Part shown: positions 37,111-47,474 of the stretch, one piece after another
Layout: the number at the start of each line of letters is the position of its first letter
How positions within the stretch are numbered: the first letter of the stretch is position 1
Origin: Candidatus Thiodubiliella sp.
GTDB taxonomy: Bacteria; Pseudomonadota; Gammaproteobacteria; PS1; Pseudothioglobaceae
Length of the DNA: 64,000 nt
NCBI GenBank assembly: GCA_029237605.1
Contig: JAQRGB010000023.1
Span: 1 to 64,000 of the forward strand
Direction of reading: 5' to 3'
The notes under the pieces: generated by a model
The model's input: only the letters and a program-made list of their open reading frames with translations
Told to the model about the DNA's origin: nothing
Database searches by the model: none
Translations under genes and position numbers: made by a program

Positions 37111-38311
37111 ATGGGTCATTAAATAATAAAAATATTATCTTAGGCGTTAGTGGATCAATTGCTGCTTACAAAGCGCCAAATATTGTGCGTCGTTTGCAAG
37201 ATTTAGGCGCAGAAGTACGTGTCATACTTACCAAAGGTGGGTCTCAATTTATTACTGAATTATCGTTACAAGTAACTTCAAAAAATAAAGTATATAATAA
37301 TTTATGGGATAAAGAAGCTGAACTTTCCATAAGACATATCGAACTGGCTAAATGGGCGGACACAATATTAATTGCACCAGCAAGTGCTAATACCATTGCC
37401 AATCTTACTTTGGGTAAGGCGAGCGATTTACTTGGCAGTGTCATCCTAGCAAGTAATTGCCCAATATTCATTGCATCTGCCATGAATCAACAAATGTATA
37501 CTTCTAATAGCGTACAGGCAAACTTAAAAAAATTAGCCAAACGTCAAATTTTAATTATTGCGCCAGAAAGTGGTTGGCAAGCATGTGGCGATATCGGTGA
37601 AGGTCGCTTAGCTAAGTCTAGTTATATCGCTCAAAGAGTTGGGAATATTTTTCAAAATACTAAACTTAGTGGTAAAAAAGTCCTAATTACCTTAGGCGGA
37701 ACTATTGAAGTGATAGATCCTGTTAGGTATCTATCAAATCATTCTAGTGGTAAGATGGGTTCAGCGCTTGCAGATGCTTGTATTGAGTCTGGTGCACAAG
37801 TAACATTAGTACATGGTAATATCAATGTCACACTTAATCAAAAAGCACAGATAATATCAGCAATGAGCGCTAAGGAAATGTACCAATCGGTAATGGATAA
37901 TATTGCCGGACAAGATATTTTTATTGCTTGTGCTGCAGTGAGTGATTACTCAATGAAAAACATTGAAAAAAATAAAATTAAGAAAACTGAACAGAACGAC
38001 ATGGCTACGATCCGACTTTAACACCCACTAAAGACATTTTAAAAAAAGTATGTGAATTAACAAAAAAACCTTTGTGCATTGGTTTTGCTGCAGAAACACA
38101 AAATTTTATTAAAAATGCCAAAAACAAATTAAAAAATAAAGGCTGTGACGCCATTATTTTAAATGACGTTTCCAAGAGCAATTTAGGATTTAAAAGTGAT
38201 GAAAATGAGGTGTTATTTTTAGATCAAAAGAATAGTATAAAAATAAAAAAAAATAGCAAACAAAAACTAGGTCGGAAAATCATTGAAATACTAAGTGAGA
38301 AATTTTTTTAA
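37107..38311 (+). CDS. coaBC: Phosphopantothenoylcysteine decarboxylase/phosphopantothenate-cysteine ligase, interrupted by an adapter
   Basis: ILGVSGSIAAYKAPNIVRRLQDLGAEVRVILT, ITLGGTIEVIDPVRYLSNHSSGKMGSALADA; CIGFAAETQN after the adapter. Confidence 0.94.
37991..38018 (-). other. Adapter B arm, partial (28 nt)
   Basis: ACAGAACGACATGGCTACGATCCGACTT. Confidence 0.95.
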
Positions 38312-38339
38312 TACAAAAAACCTTGTTAAATCAATATTC

Positions 38340-38376
38340 AACAGAGTTACCAACAAATATGTGGATAACTCTGTTA
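38340..38376. promoter_or_regulatory. Inverted repeat containing a consensus DnaA box
   Basis: aacagagtta-...-TGTGGATAA-ctctgtt; arms aacagagtta/taactctgtt; followed by about 250 bp of very AT-rich DNA. Confidence 0.4.
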
Positions 38377-38659
38377 ATATCTTTATAAAAATAGGTCGAA
38401 GTACTTATATATTGCACTTTCTTATAGTTTTGAACAAAAAACAATCACTTATTTTTTTTAATTAAAAATCAATAATTTATAAAAAAAAATGGAAAAAATT
38501 AAAAATGTATTTTTTTTTAAATTTTTTTTAAATTTATAGGGGAAAACTTTATAAGTTTTATGTATTAAATTGGAAATTTCATAGAATATTAAATAATTAT
38601 AAACTTATAAATTTATAAAATTTATAAAAAATTATGACATCATTTTATCGCCACTATTT

Positions 38660-40958
38660 GTGTTAATTTACGCCCTTAGTTTCTTACTCGGAATTGGGTT
38701 ATTTTCATTCAAAAGTACACTGCAAATAAGCCCTGTGGAATGGCTGATATTTTTCACGATATTTCTAACAATTTTAACGACATTTAAGCACCATAAAATA
38801 CTGTATTTAAATTTAGCTATTTTAGTACTTGGTTTTATTTGGATGGGATTTATATCAACACAGGTTTTAAACACTCAAATCCAGCATGATTATCTTAATA
38901 AGCCAATTCTTATTAAAGGTGAAATTGTGGAATTACCAGAGAAAACCTTAAGCAGTACAAAGTTTATTTTTAAGACAAGTTATCCCATACAAGGACGATT
39001 AAAATTAGTATGGCGCAGTCATTATAATAATCAAACTACTACCTTATTCAAGGTGCCTAATTTGCGTGTAGGAGAATCCTGGCAATTACTCTTAAAATTA
39101 AAACACAATAATAGTTATCAAAATCTAAGTAGTTTTGATTATGAAAAATGTTATTCTATAAACGCATTGATGCTACAGGTTATGTGCGTACTTCAATTGA
39201 TAATAAGCGTATTAATGCCATTGGCAACACTTTGTCAATAGATAGAATTAGACAAGATATCCGCTATTTACTATCGCCATTTTTGGAAAAAAAAGAATTT
39301 GGTGGTGTAATTAATGCATTAATTATAGGCGACCGCTCTTTAATTCCTGATGTACAGTGGTCATTGTTTAAATCTACTAACACCACTCATCTTAGTGTAA
39401 TTTCTGGATTGCATATTGGACTTATATCTGGCCTCATGTTCTTGCTAATACAACTTTTATGGCGCCATTGTCCACGCTTAAATATAATAATACCTGCAAA
39501 GATTGCAGCTGCTTACTTTGGGATTATATCTGCATTATTATATACGTTGATTTCTGGCTTTTCAATTCCAACAGTCCGTGCCTTTATTATGGCAAGCGTA
39601 GTATTTATATCAATTATTCTTAAACGTCACAATAATATTTGGCAATTATATGGTATAGCGTTAATACTAACATTACTATATAACCCATTAAGTGTTCTTA
39701 GTATTGGGTTTTGGCTATCATTTTATGTGGTAGCAGTAATTATCTATGGCTCCGCACAACATCAGAATAAATCTTGGCTATATCGCCTAATTTATATACA
39801 GTTACTCATTAGTTTTTCTACATTACCACTTACAATCTGGTTTTTTTCTTCTACTTCGGTTTTATCGCCAATTGCAAATTTAATTGCCATTCCAGTATTT
39901 AGTTTTATCACCACTCCGCTATCAATAATTGGTGCATTATTAACTTTTAGTGGCCTTACTGATTTATCAGAAATAAGTTTTTTCATTGCTAATAAGTCAT
40001 TGATTTATCTATCTATTTTTCTAAAACAATTACAACAATTTGATTTTAATCAATGGAATTACACGCAAACATCATTGACAGATTTGACATTTTTTATCTT
40101 TTTAGTATTTATTATTATTATTCCAAAAGAATTAAAACTTCGTTTGTTATCTATACCTATTTTAGGCTTAATTCTATTTGTACCTAATCCTAAAATAGAT
40201 AACAATTCGGTGCTAATTACTACACTTGACGTGGGCCAAGGGTTAGCTACTATAGTACAAACCAGAAACCATGTTTAAGTCGGATCGTAGCCATGTCGTT
40301 CTGTGAGCCAAGGAGTTGTAGCATTACACCTTATCTTCGTGCAAAGCATATTCAACATTTAGATAAAGTTATTATTTCTCACGATGATAACGACCATATT
40401 GGTGGACTTAATAATATTTTAAAAAATTTTAAAATAGACGAGATACTTAGCTCAATTCCTGAAAAAATTAGAACGACTTTTATTTGTCAAAAAGGGCAAA
40501 ATTGGAAATGGGATGGCGTGATATTTGAAATACTAAACCCTGATAAAGATACAGACTTAAAGAATAATAATGCTTCTTGTGTACTTAAAATCTCTAATAG
40601 GAAACATAGTGTACTACTTACTGGAGATATTGAGAAGAAAGCCGAATATAATCTTGTACAAAATAATAAAGAAAAACTCAAAAGTACCATTATGTTTGCA
40701 CCACATCATGGTAGCAAGACATCTTCAACACAGGAATTCTTAAATGCAGTATCTCCGTCATTGATTGTAGTATCTAATGGCTTTAATAATCGATTCAAAC
40801 ACCCTGCTAAAGCTATTATTAAGCGCTATCAATCCAATGGAATTAAAGTATTAAAAACCAGTTGTTCTGGTCAAATTGATATTCCTTGTCTTCCTAAGAC
40901 CGCTTGGCCTCCGACTTGAAAAGAATCTGCACATTACTATTTGCGTCAATGCAAATAA
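38660..40958 (+). CDS. comEC: ComEC/Rec2 family competence protein; one frameshift and two adapters
   Basis: GLHIGLISGLMFLLIQLLWR, SIPTVRAFIMASVVFISIIL, VIISHDDNDHIGGL, LLTGDIEKKAE, APHHGSKTSSTQEFL; tail KESAHYYLRQCK. Confidence 0.9.
40277..40322 (+). other. Adapter B arm plus partial barcode TAGC
   Basis: Full B arm within comEC. Confidence 0.97.
40886..40917 (-). other. Adapter A arm rc (full)
   Basis: TTGTCTTCCTAAGACCGCTTGGCCTCCGACTT. Confidence 0.97.
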
Positions 40959-43900
40959 TTAATACGGCTAGACTGATGGCTGCTTAACAACGTATTAATT
41001 TCATTAATTAATTGTTGATTTGGGGTAACGCAATATGTTGTATTTAATAGTAAAAAACCTATAGATTGTTCAACCTTATAATGTAGTATAACTTGGCATT
41101 TACCCTGGTTTTTTTTAAGAACTGTTGAAAGTTTTTCAAATAATGATGAATGTTGATTATTAAGAAATATATCAAAGTTTTTGGCATATTTTTCTTTCAC
41201 CACATCTATGTTTTCAATTTTATTAACCACCAATTGCCAGCCATCACGATAATCATCTCTTTCTATTTTTCCAGAAACCACAACTACTGTATCTACAACT
41301 AGAGCATCACTCATAGAATTCTCTGCATTTATTTCTGCACTTAATACTTTGGGAAAAATAATTCCATTTAATGTGCTTTTATTATCCTCAAGTGTAATTG
41401 AAGCCATTAATTTGCCATTCTTTGTACTTCTATAATACACATAAGAAAGAAGTCCTAATAATCGTACTTCTTTATTATTCCTAAGCACTGTCTCACTAGG
41501 TAAAGTGGCAGAAATATATTGTAAATCATACTTGTATTCATCAGTTGGATGATTATAAAAATAATAGCCCATTGTCATCTTTTCAAATTGCAGTATTTGT
41601 CTAAATGAAAAACTTGGTGTTAATAAATAGTTCGTCTCATATTCATTACACTCTAACACATTAGTAAACAAACCACTTTGCCCACTTAAATGATCATTTT
41701 GTCGTTGCTCAGCTTGTCGCATTGCACTAGGATAAGTATTAATCAAAATTGCCCTATCAATTCTAAACTCATCTAAAGCGCCACTATAAATTAAAGCCTC
41801 TAAGGCACGTTTATTAAGAGTTCTCTTTTCTATACGCATACAAAAATCAAACAAATTTTGGTAATCTCCGTTCTTTCTACGTTCAGCAACCAAGGCTTCA
41901 GCTAAAGACTTGCCAACACCTTTAATAGCGCCCAATCCATAAGTCAGTGTTTTGTCATCTTGAATACTAAATTCATACATAGATTCATTCACATTTGGAC
42001 CTTTGATGGTGACCTGCATGACTTGTGTTTCCCCAACAGTAAAACTAACCCTATCTGTGTCAGTCATCATTCCTGAAAGCACAGATGCCATAAAAGCAGC
42101 GGGATAGTGCACCTTAAGCCAAGCTGTTTGATATGATATATAGGCATATGCTACCGAGTGTGACTTATTAAAGCCATAACCTGAGAATTTATCAATTAAA
42201 TCAAAAACTTCATTAGCTTTAATCTCGTCAATATCATGTTTAGCCGCACCCTTAACAAATACATCTCGTTGCACGTCCATTTCTTCAACAATCTTTTTAC
42301 CCATTGCCCTACGCAATAAATCTGCTCCGCCAAGTGAATAATCCGCCATCACCTGTGCTGACTTCATCACCTGTTCTTGATATAAGAATACACCATTAGT
42401 TGGCTTTAAAATATCTTCCAACATTGGGTGTGGGTATTTCGCTTCTTGCTTGCCATGTTTTACATTGATATAATCATCTACCATGCCTGCATCAAGTGGA
42501 CCTGGGCGATATAAAGCAAGCATTGCTACAATATCTTCAAATGAATCGGCTTGCAATTTCTTTAGATAACCACGCATACCTTCAGACTCTAACTGAAAAA
42601 TACCAGTAGTGTCGCAACGCTGCAATAAATCATAAACACCTTTATCATCTAGTAACAAAGCATCAATATCAATCAGTTCTTCGCTTAATCCCTTTGCATA
42701 AATAAGTTTTACGGTTTTATCAATTACTGTTAAGTTTGACAAACCTAAAAAATCAAACTTAACTAACCCAAGTGCTTCAATATCTTTCATATCAAATTGT
42801 GACACAACACTATCTTCTTTACTAGCCTTGTAGACTGGACAAAAATCACTAATTTTACTTGGTGCAATCAATACACCGCCTGCGTGTGTACTGACATTGC
42901 GCACTAAGCCTTCTAACTGTAAAGATAGATCTATTAGCGTTGTTACGCTTTCCTCAGAGTTATATCTATTGATTAATTCTTTCGAGAGCCATTTGTCTTT
43001 ATTTTCTTGAGATTCATCCTCTGAAAAACGACCTAATGCACGTGATAGATTGATTTTTAAATCATTTGGAATAGATTTAGAAATACGATCACTAAAGCCA
43101 TAAGGATGCCCTAAAACACGTCCTACATCACGCACTACACCCTTAGCCGCCATAGTGCCATAAGTAATAATCTGCGATACTTTTTCAGAACCATATTTTT
43201 GCGCTACATACTCAATTACTTCATCACGACGATCGGTGCAAAAATCCACATCAAAGTCTGGCATAGAAACACGTTCAGGATTTAAAAATCTTTCAAATAA
43301 TAATTCATGCTTAATCGGGTCAATATTGGTAATACCAAGCGCATACGCTACCAGCGAACCTGATCCAGATCCACGACCAGGACCAACTGGTATGCCATTA
43401 TCTTTAGACCAGCGAATAAAATCAGCAACAATTAAAAAATAACCAGAGAAGTTCATTTGCACAATCACTGAAAGTTCAAACTGTAAGCGCTCATCATAAA
43501 TCTTACGTCTAACATCCAACCCATCTAAGCGCTTATCCAAGCCTAACTTTGATTCTTGCGAAAAGAACTCCGCCATACTAACGCCTTCAGGCACAGGGAA
43601 ATTTGGCAAATAATTCTTTTTGTATAATTCAAAATGCACATTACAGCGCTTAGCGATTTGAATAGTATTACTAATAACTTCAGGTAAATCAGAAAACAAT
43701 GCAATCATCTCTTCGCCAGATTTTAGATACTGCTCTTCACAATAGTGTTTTTCACGTCTAGCATCATCTAATAAACCACCATGAGAAATACAGATGCGCG
43801 CCTCATGTGCCTCAAATTCATTTTTTTCTAGGAAAACCACATCATTAGTTGTTACTAATGGAATGTTAAGCTCCAAACCTAATTCAACACAAAGGTGTAA

Positions 43901-44431
43901 GTGTTGTTCGTCATGAATACGGTTTGTGCGTTGCACGCTTAAATAAAACCTATCTCCAAATGTAGTTTTCCAAATAATCGCTTTTTCTTTTGCCTTAGGT
44001 TTTTGATTCTCAATTAGTGCTTGCGCTATATCACTATGGATCGCTGGTGCAATCAATATCAACCCATAATTGTACTGAATTAATTGTTCAGCACTAATGC
44101 TTGCGTCATTTATACCTCTATCTTTCAGATAAGATAAAGAAATTAATTCAGATAGATTTAAATAACCTTGTTGATTTTGACACAAGAGCAATAAAGAAGA
44201 TTTTTTACCTTCATCTTCAAGTATAATTTCAGTACCAAAAATTGGCTTAATACCAGAACTTTTTGCCGCCTTATAAAACTTTATGGCGGCGAATAAATTA
44301 CCATTGTCTGTTAATGAAATCGCACTCATACCTAGTTTTTTAACTTGATTAACTAATTTTGGTATGCGAATCAAACTATTATCAATAGAGTATTCGCTAC
44401 GGCATTGAAGGTGTACAAATTCAGTAAACAT
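40946..44431 (-). CDS. dnaE: DNA polymerase III subunit alpha
   Basis: 1161-aa ORF; FVHLQCRSEYSIDNSLIRIPKLV, VGPGRGSGSGSLVAYALGITNIDPIKHELLFERFLNPERVSMPDFDVDFC. Confidence 0.97.
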   Translation of the reverse strand: MFTEFVHLQCRSEYSIDNSLIRIPKLVNQVKKLGMSAISLTDNGNLFAAIKFYKAAKSSGIKPIFGTEIILEDEGKKSSLLLLCQNQQGYLNLSELISLSYLKDRGINDASISAEQLIQYNYGLILIAPAIHSDIAQALIENQKPKAKEKAIIWKTTFGDRFYLSVQRTNRIHDEQHLHLCVELGLELNIPLVTTNDVVFLEKNEFEAHEARICISHGGLLDDARREKHYCEEQYLKSGEEMIALFSDLPEVISNTIQIAKRCNVHFELYKKNYLPNFPVPEGVSMAEFFSQESKLGLDKRLDGLDVRRKIYDERLQFELSVIVQMNFSGYFLIVADFIRWSKDNGIPVGPGRGSGSGSLVAYALGITNIDPIKHELLFERFLNPERVSMPDFDVDFCTDRRDEVIEYVAQKYGSEKVSQIITYGTMAAKGVVRDVGRVLGHPYGFSDRISKSIPNDLKINLSRALGRFSEDESQENKDKWLSKELINRYNSEESVTTLIDLSLQLEGLVRNVSTHAGGVLIAPSKISDFCPVYKASKEDSVVSQFDMKDIEALGLVKFDFLGLSNLTVIDKTVKLIYAKGLSEELIDIDALLLDDKGVYDLLQRCDTTGIFQLESEGMRGYLKKLQADSFEDIVAMLALYRPGPLDAGMVDDYINVKHGKQEAKYPHPMLEDILKPTNGVFLYQEQVMKSAQVMADYSLGGADLLRRAMGKKIVEEMDVQRDVFVKGAAKHDIDEIKANEVFDLIDKFSGYGFNKSHSVAYAYISYQTAWLKVHYPAAFMASVLSGMMTDTDRVSFTVGETQVMQVTIKGPNVNESMYEFSIQDDKTLTYGLGAIKGVGKSLAEALVAERRKNGDYQNLFDFCMRIEKRTLNKRALEALIYSGALDEFRIDRAILINTYPSAMRQAEQRQNDHLSGQSGLFTNVLECNEYETNYLLTPSFSFRQILQFEKMTMGYYFYNHPTDEYKYDLQYISATLPSETVLRNNKEVRLLGLLSYVYYRSTKNGKLMASITLEDNKSTLNGIIFPKVLSAEINAENSMSDALVVDTVVVVSGKIERDDYRDGWQLVVNKIENIDVVKEKYAKNFDIFLNNQHSSLFEKLSTVLKKNQGKCQVILHYKVEQSIGFLLLNTTYCVTPNQQLINEINTLLSSHQSSRINYLH

Positions 44432-44437
44432 TTAAAT

Positions 44438-44464
44438 AAGTCGGATCGTAGCCATGTCGTTCTG
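44438..44464 (+). other. Adapter B arm, partial (27 nt)
   Basis: AAGTCGGATCGTAGCCATGTCGTTCTG upstream of dnaE. Confidence 0.95.
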
Positions 44465-44803
44465 TTTTTAAAAGTTTAATTTTAATCTTAAAATTAACTA
44501 AAACAATGATAAAAATAATTTTAAAACTTAACATTATGATAAGGTAAGTTACGATATAACTTAATTGTAAATATTAAAAAAATTTAAATAATAATGAGCT
44601 ACTGCTCTAATATTTCTTAGTATTTATATTCTAAAAAATAGCTCCTGAATTAAGCATGACATAATAGCACTAAATCCATATCGAAATAAATATTTTAAAA
44701 TTACCTATAGATATAAAATAATTTTTTTACTCTAAAGTCTATTAAATAACGCAAACAGCCATTATCTTAACATTTTTTATAATTAACTACTATTTTCTTA
44801 TAG

Positions 44804-44839
44804 ACAAAAAAATACCCCAATAAAGGGGTACTTTTTTTC
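44804..44839 (-). terminator. Rho-independent terminator after the sox cluster
   Basis: aaaaaaataccccaataaaggggtacttttttt hairpin. Confidence 0.7.
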
Positions 44840-44855
44840 AGATAGCTATATAAAT

Positions 44856-45233
44856 CTAAAAACCCATATGACCTGCATTGATCTGACTTATAGCTTGCTT
44901 TTGGGCAAGAATTGCTTGATTTTTAGCCATATTAGCCAATTTCACACATTTTTTACCACCAGCCTTTTTAGCTTGTTTAATAAATTTTCCTGTATCACGC
45001 CATTCAAAACCAACTTTTCTAGCTTTCTTATTCTCAGCACTTGCTGCAGAGATTGCATTTTTACATGTTCTAGAAAGTTTAGGCTTAGAGACTTTAGACC
45101 GCTTATAAATTTTAGGCTTAAAGGCTTTAACAGATGGAGGGTTATTCCAATTATACGTGTAATCTGCCGCAATTGAATCAACTTGAATAGACAAAGCAAA
45201 TGCAGTTAATGTTATTAACAATAGTTTTTTCAT
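44856..45233 (-). CDS. soxK: SoxK-like SoxAX-binding protein
   Basis: Secreted, Lys-rich; EWRDTGKFIKQAKKAGGKKCVKLANMAKNQAILAQKQA; directly downstream of soxA. Confidence 0.6.
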   Translation of the reverse strand: MKKLLLITLTAFALSIQVDSIAADYTYNWNNPPSVKAFKPKIYKRSKVSKPKLSRTCKNAISAASAENKKARKVGFEWRDTGKFIKQAKKAGGKKCVKLANMAKNQAILAQKQAISQINAGHMGF

Positions 45234-45245
45234 GATATTCTCCTT

Positions 45246-46112
45246 TATTGTCTATACTCAGTACCAGAAATCTCCATACCATTACTTGGCTCACAGAACG
45301 ACATGGCTACGATCCGACTTGATTGTTATATTCTTTACGATGTCTTTTAAATGGTTTAGCGCGAACCTGCTTATTACAACCACCATAACGACGCTGAATA
45401 GTTCCAAAACCATCACCTTTGCTCTTAGCCCATTTACCACGCCATACTGGGAAATGTGTAGTATGACCTAATGCTGGTGACAATATGTCACCACGAATAC
45501 GTCGACCTGCGTAGTCTACATGGCAATTTGCACAAGAAAGATTTAACTGTCCACGCTTAGAATAAAAGAACTTTTTACCATCTTTATAAGCCTTCAATGC
45601 TTTAGCGTCGCCTTCTGGAACAATTACATTAATCACCTGACCTTCAGCAATAGTAGTTAAGTAAGCCGAAATCCATGCCAATCTACCTTTACCAGAGCCA
45701 ATTTTTTTTTCACCATTTTTAACACGGCAATCAATAATAGCTTGTTCTAAGGTTTCAACTCTACTTTTTACAGTATCCCATCTTGGAAATTGAGTGCGTA
45801 TAGTTTTATCATTACCGGAAAAACAACTAGAATAATTCTTACCATTTCTAAATGTTTTCTTCCATAACTTCTCACCTTTCTCAACATGGTCTTCAAACGG
45901 AGGCATTTCCATCAAAGTCGGATCGTAGCCATGTCGTTCTGTGAGCCAAGGAGTTGTACAAAATCATTAAACGATAAGTTAGGGAATTTCTTCTTAAAAT
46001 AACCTTGAAAAGCATCAATATCAGCTTGAACAACTGACGACTGCTGTGCTGCGAATACAACAGCTGAGCTTAATAAAGATGCCACTGCTATTGTTGTTAT
46101 AATTTTTTTCAT
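45246..46112 (-). CDS. soxA: Sulfur oxidation c-type cytochrome SoxA, interrupted by two adapters
   Basis: QLNLSCANCHVDYAGRRIRGDILSPALGHTTHFPVWRGKW, RRYGGCNKQVRAKPF; residual C-term NGMEISGTEYRQ. Confidence 0.93.
45285..45320 (-). other. Adapter B arm, partial (36 nt)
   Basis: CTTGGCTCACAGAACGACATGGCTACGATCCGACTT. Confidence 0.96.
45915..45963 (+). other. Adapter B arm plus partial barcode TACAAAA
   Basis: Full B arm within soxA. Confidence 0.97.
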
Positions 46113-46138
46113 TACTCTCTCCTTAATAAAAAACAAAA

Positions 46139-46441
46139 TTACTTAGACTTTGCAATCTTAGAACCAGCTTTACCTTTATTATCTTCATATTTAAGTTCAA
46201 TCATATCACCTTTAACACCGGCAACTTTAAACTTAAAGTATGGATCTTTAGACACTGCACTGCCAATACTTGCATCAACCACTTTGTTACCATTATGCAA
46301 TACAATCAAACTCTCAATGTGATTTGCAGGAACTATTTTACCTTTCTTCTTGCGAAGACCGGTTTCCATTGGGTGTTTAATTAATGCTTTAATAGTAATA
46401 ATACCTTTTCTAGCCTTTGGCTTTAATTTAATCTTTGCCAT
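46139..46441 (-). CDS. soxZ: Thiosulfate oxidation carrier complex protein SoxZ
   Basis: KAGIITIKALIKHPMETGLRKKKGKIVPANHIESL-like; between soxY and soxA. Confidence 0.93.
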   Translation of the reverse strand: MAKIKLKPKARKGIITIKALIKHPMETGLRKKKGKIVPANHIESLIVLHNGNKVVDASIGSAVSKDPYFKFKVAGVKGDMIELKYEDNKGKAGSKIAKSK

Positions 46442-46476
46442 AATAGTTTCTCCTAATTAATAATTAATATATCAAA

Positions 46477-46912
46477 TTAACCGCCGCAGCCGCCAATAGT
46501 TACCTTAACTTCTTTTGTTATTTTAGTTGTATAACCATCTGCAGTAACTAGCGCATCTACTTCTGAAGTTTTACCCATCTTAATACGAGTAGAGACAAAA
46601 CCAACTGCACCAGAAAAGTTAAATGAAGCTGCTAGTGGTGTAGCATTAGTCATCACTAAAAAAGAAATATTACTAACGTTATTCATTTTAGAGGCGTCTA
46701 CTTCCATTGGAACTACCGCGCCATTCTCAGCAATTTTAGGGGCTTTAAACTTAAATGAACCTTTAGCAGCACTTTTCCCACGTGATATCACATCATTTGA
46801 TAAACCTTTAAATTTTGCTGAAGCGGCAAAAACTGTTGATGGTATTAATAAGCCAGCTCCTACTGCAGTTACAACTGCAGAACTTGCCATTGCACTTTTT
46901 AAAAATAATCTT
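46477..46912 (-). CDS. soxY: Thiosulfate oxidation carrier protein SoxY, N-terminus lost at adapter
   Basis: RRLFLKSAMASSAVVTAVGAGLLIP twin-Arg-like leader and C-terminal VTIGGCGG carrier motif. Confidence 0.93.
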
Positions 46913-46926
46913 CTACGATCCGACTT
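46913..46926 (-). other. Adapter B arm, short remnant (14 nt)
   Basis: CTACGATCCGACTT at the soxY 5' end. Confidence 0.8.
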
Positions 46927-46936
46927 CTCTCCTTAT

Positions 46937-47347
46937 TTATAGTGAATGAATAAAATCTGTAACTGAATCAATTTGCTTTTCAGTTAATATTTTATGCTTG
47001 CCCATTGGTGGCATTAAAGAATTTGGATTATCAACTGTTATATCCCAAATTTTTGCTCTTAAAGTTGCTCTACTTGGAAATCTTGCTTTCATTGCAATAA
47101 GTGGTGGCGCAATATTACCCGTCTGCGTACCTCCTTGAATATTATGACAGCCTAAACAATTACCATGACTTCTACTAAATGCAGGTGCGCAACCTTCAAT
47201 GTCCATAGGATATACTTGTTTACACGATTTAGCCGCATCTTTTAGCGCTTTTTCTCCTTTCTTATCTGCATAAGAAGATGTTGCAAAAATTACGACACTT
47301 GCTGCTACGAATAATGCTAATATGGAAAAATGTTTATTCTTAATCAT
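46937..47347 (-). CDS. soxX: Sulfur oxidation c-type cytochrome SoxX
   Basis: GNCLGCHNIQGGTQTGNIAPPLIAMKARFPSRATLRAKIWD. Confidence 0.94.
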   Translation of the reverse strand: MIKNKHFSILALFVAASVVIFATSSYADKKGEKALKDAAKSCKQVYPMDIEGCAPAFSRSHGNCLGCHNIQGGTQTGNIAPPLIAMKARFPSRATLRAKIWDITVDNPNSLMPPMGKHKILTEKQIDSVTDFIHSL

Positions 47348-47474
47348 TTTTTCTCCTATTTGTTTAAAAAAAAATAAAACTCTTGGTTGAGTTTATAAAT
47401 ACCAACTACGCAATAATAATACTTACATTAAAAATAATTGCAAGACTATTATTAAAGCATAATATTATGGTATT

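Noticed and set aside
45912-46136. Short stand-alone secreted protein ending [12 protein letters not shown]
   Set aside because: It is the SoxA signal peptide region followed by translated adapter.
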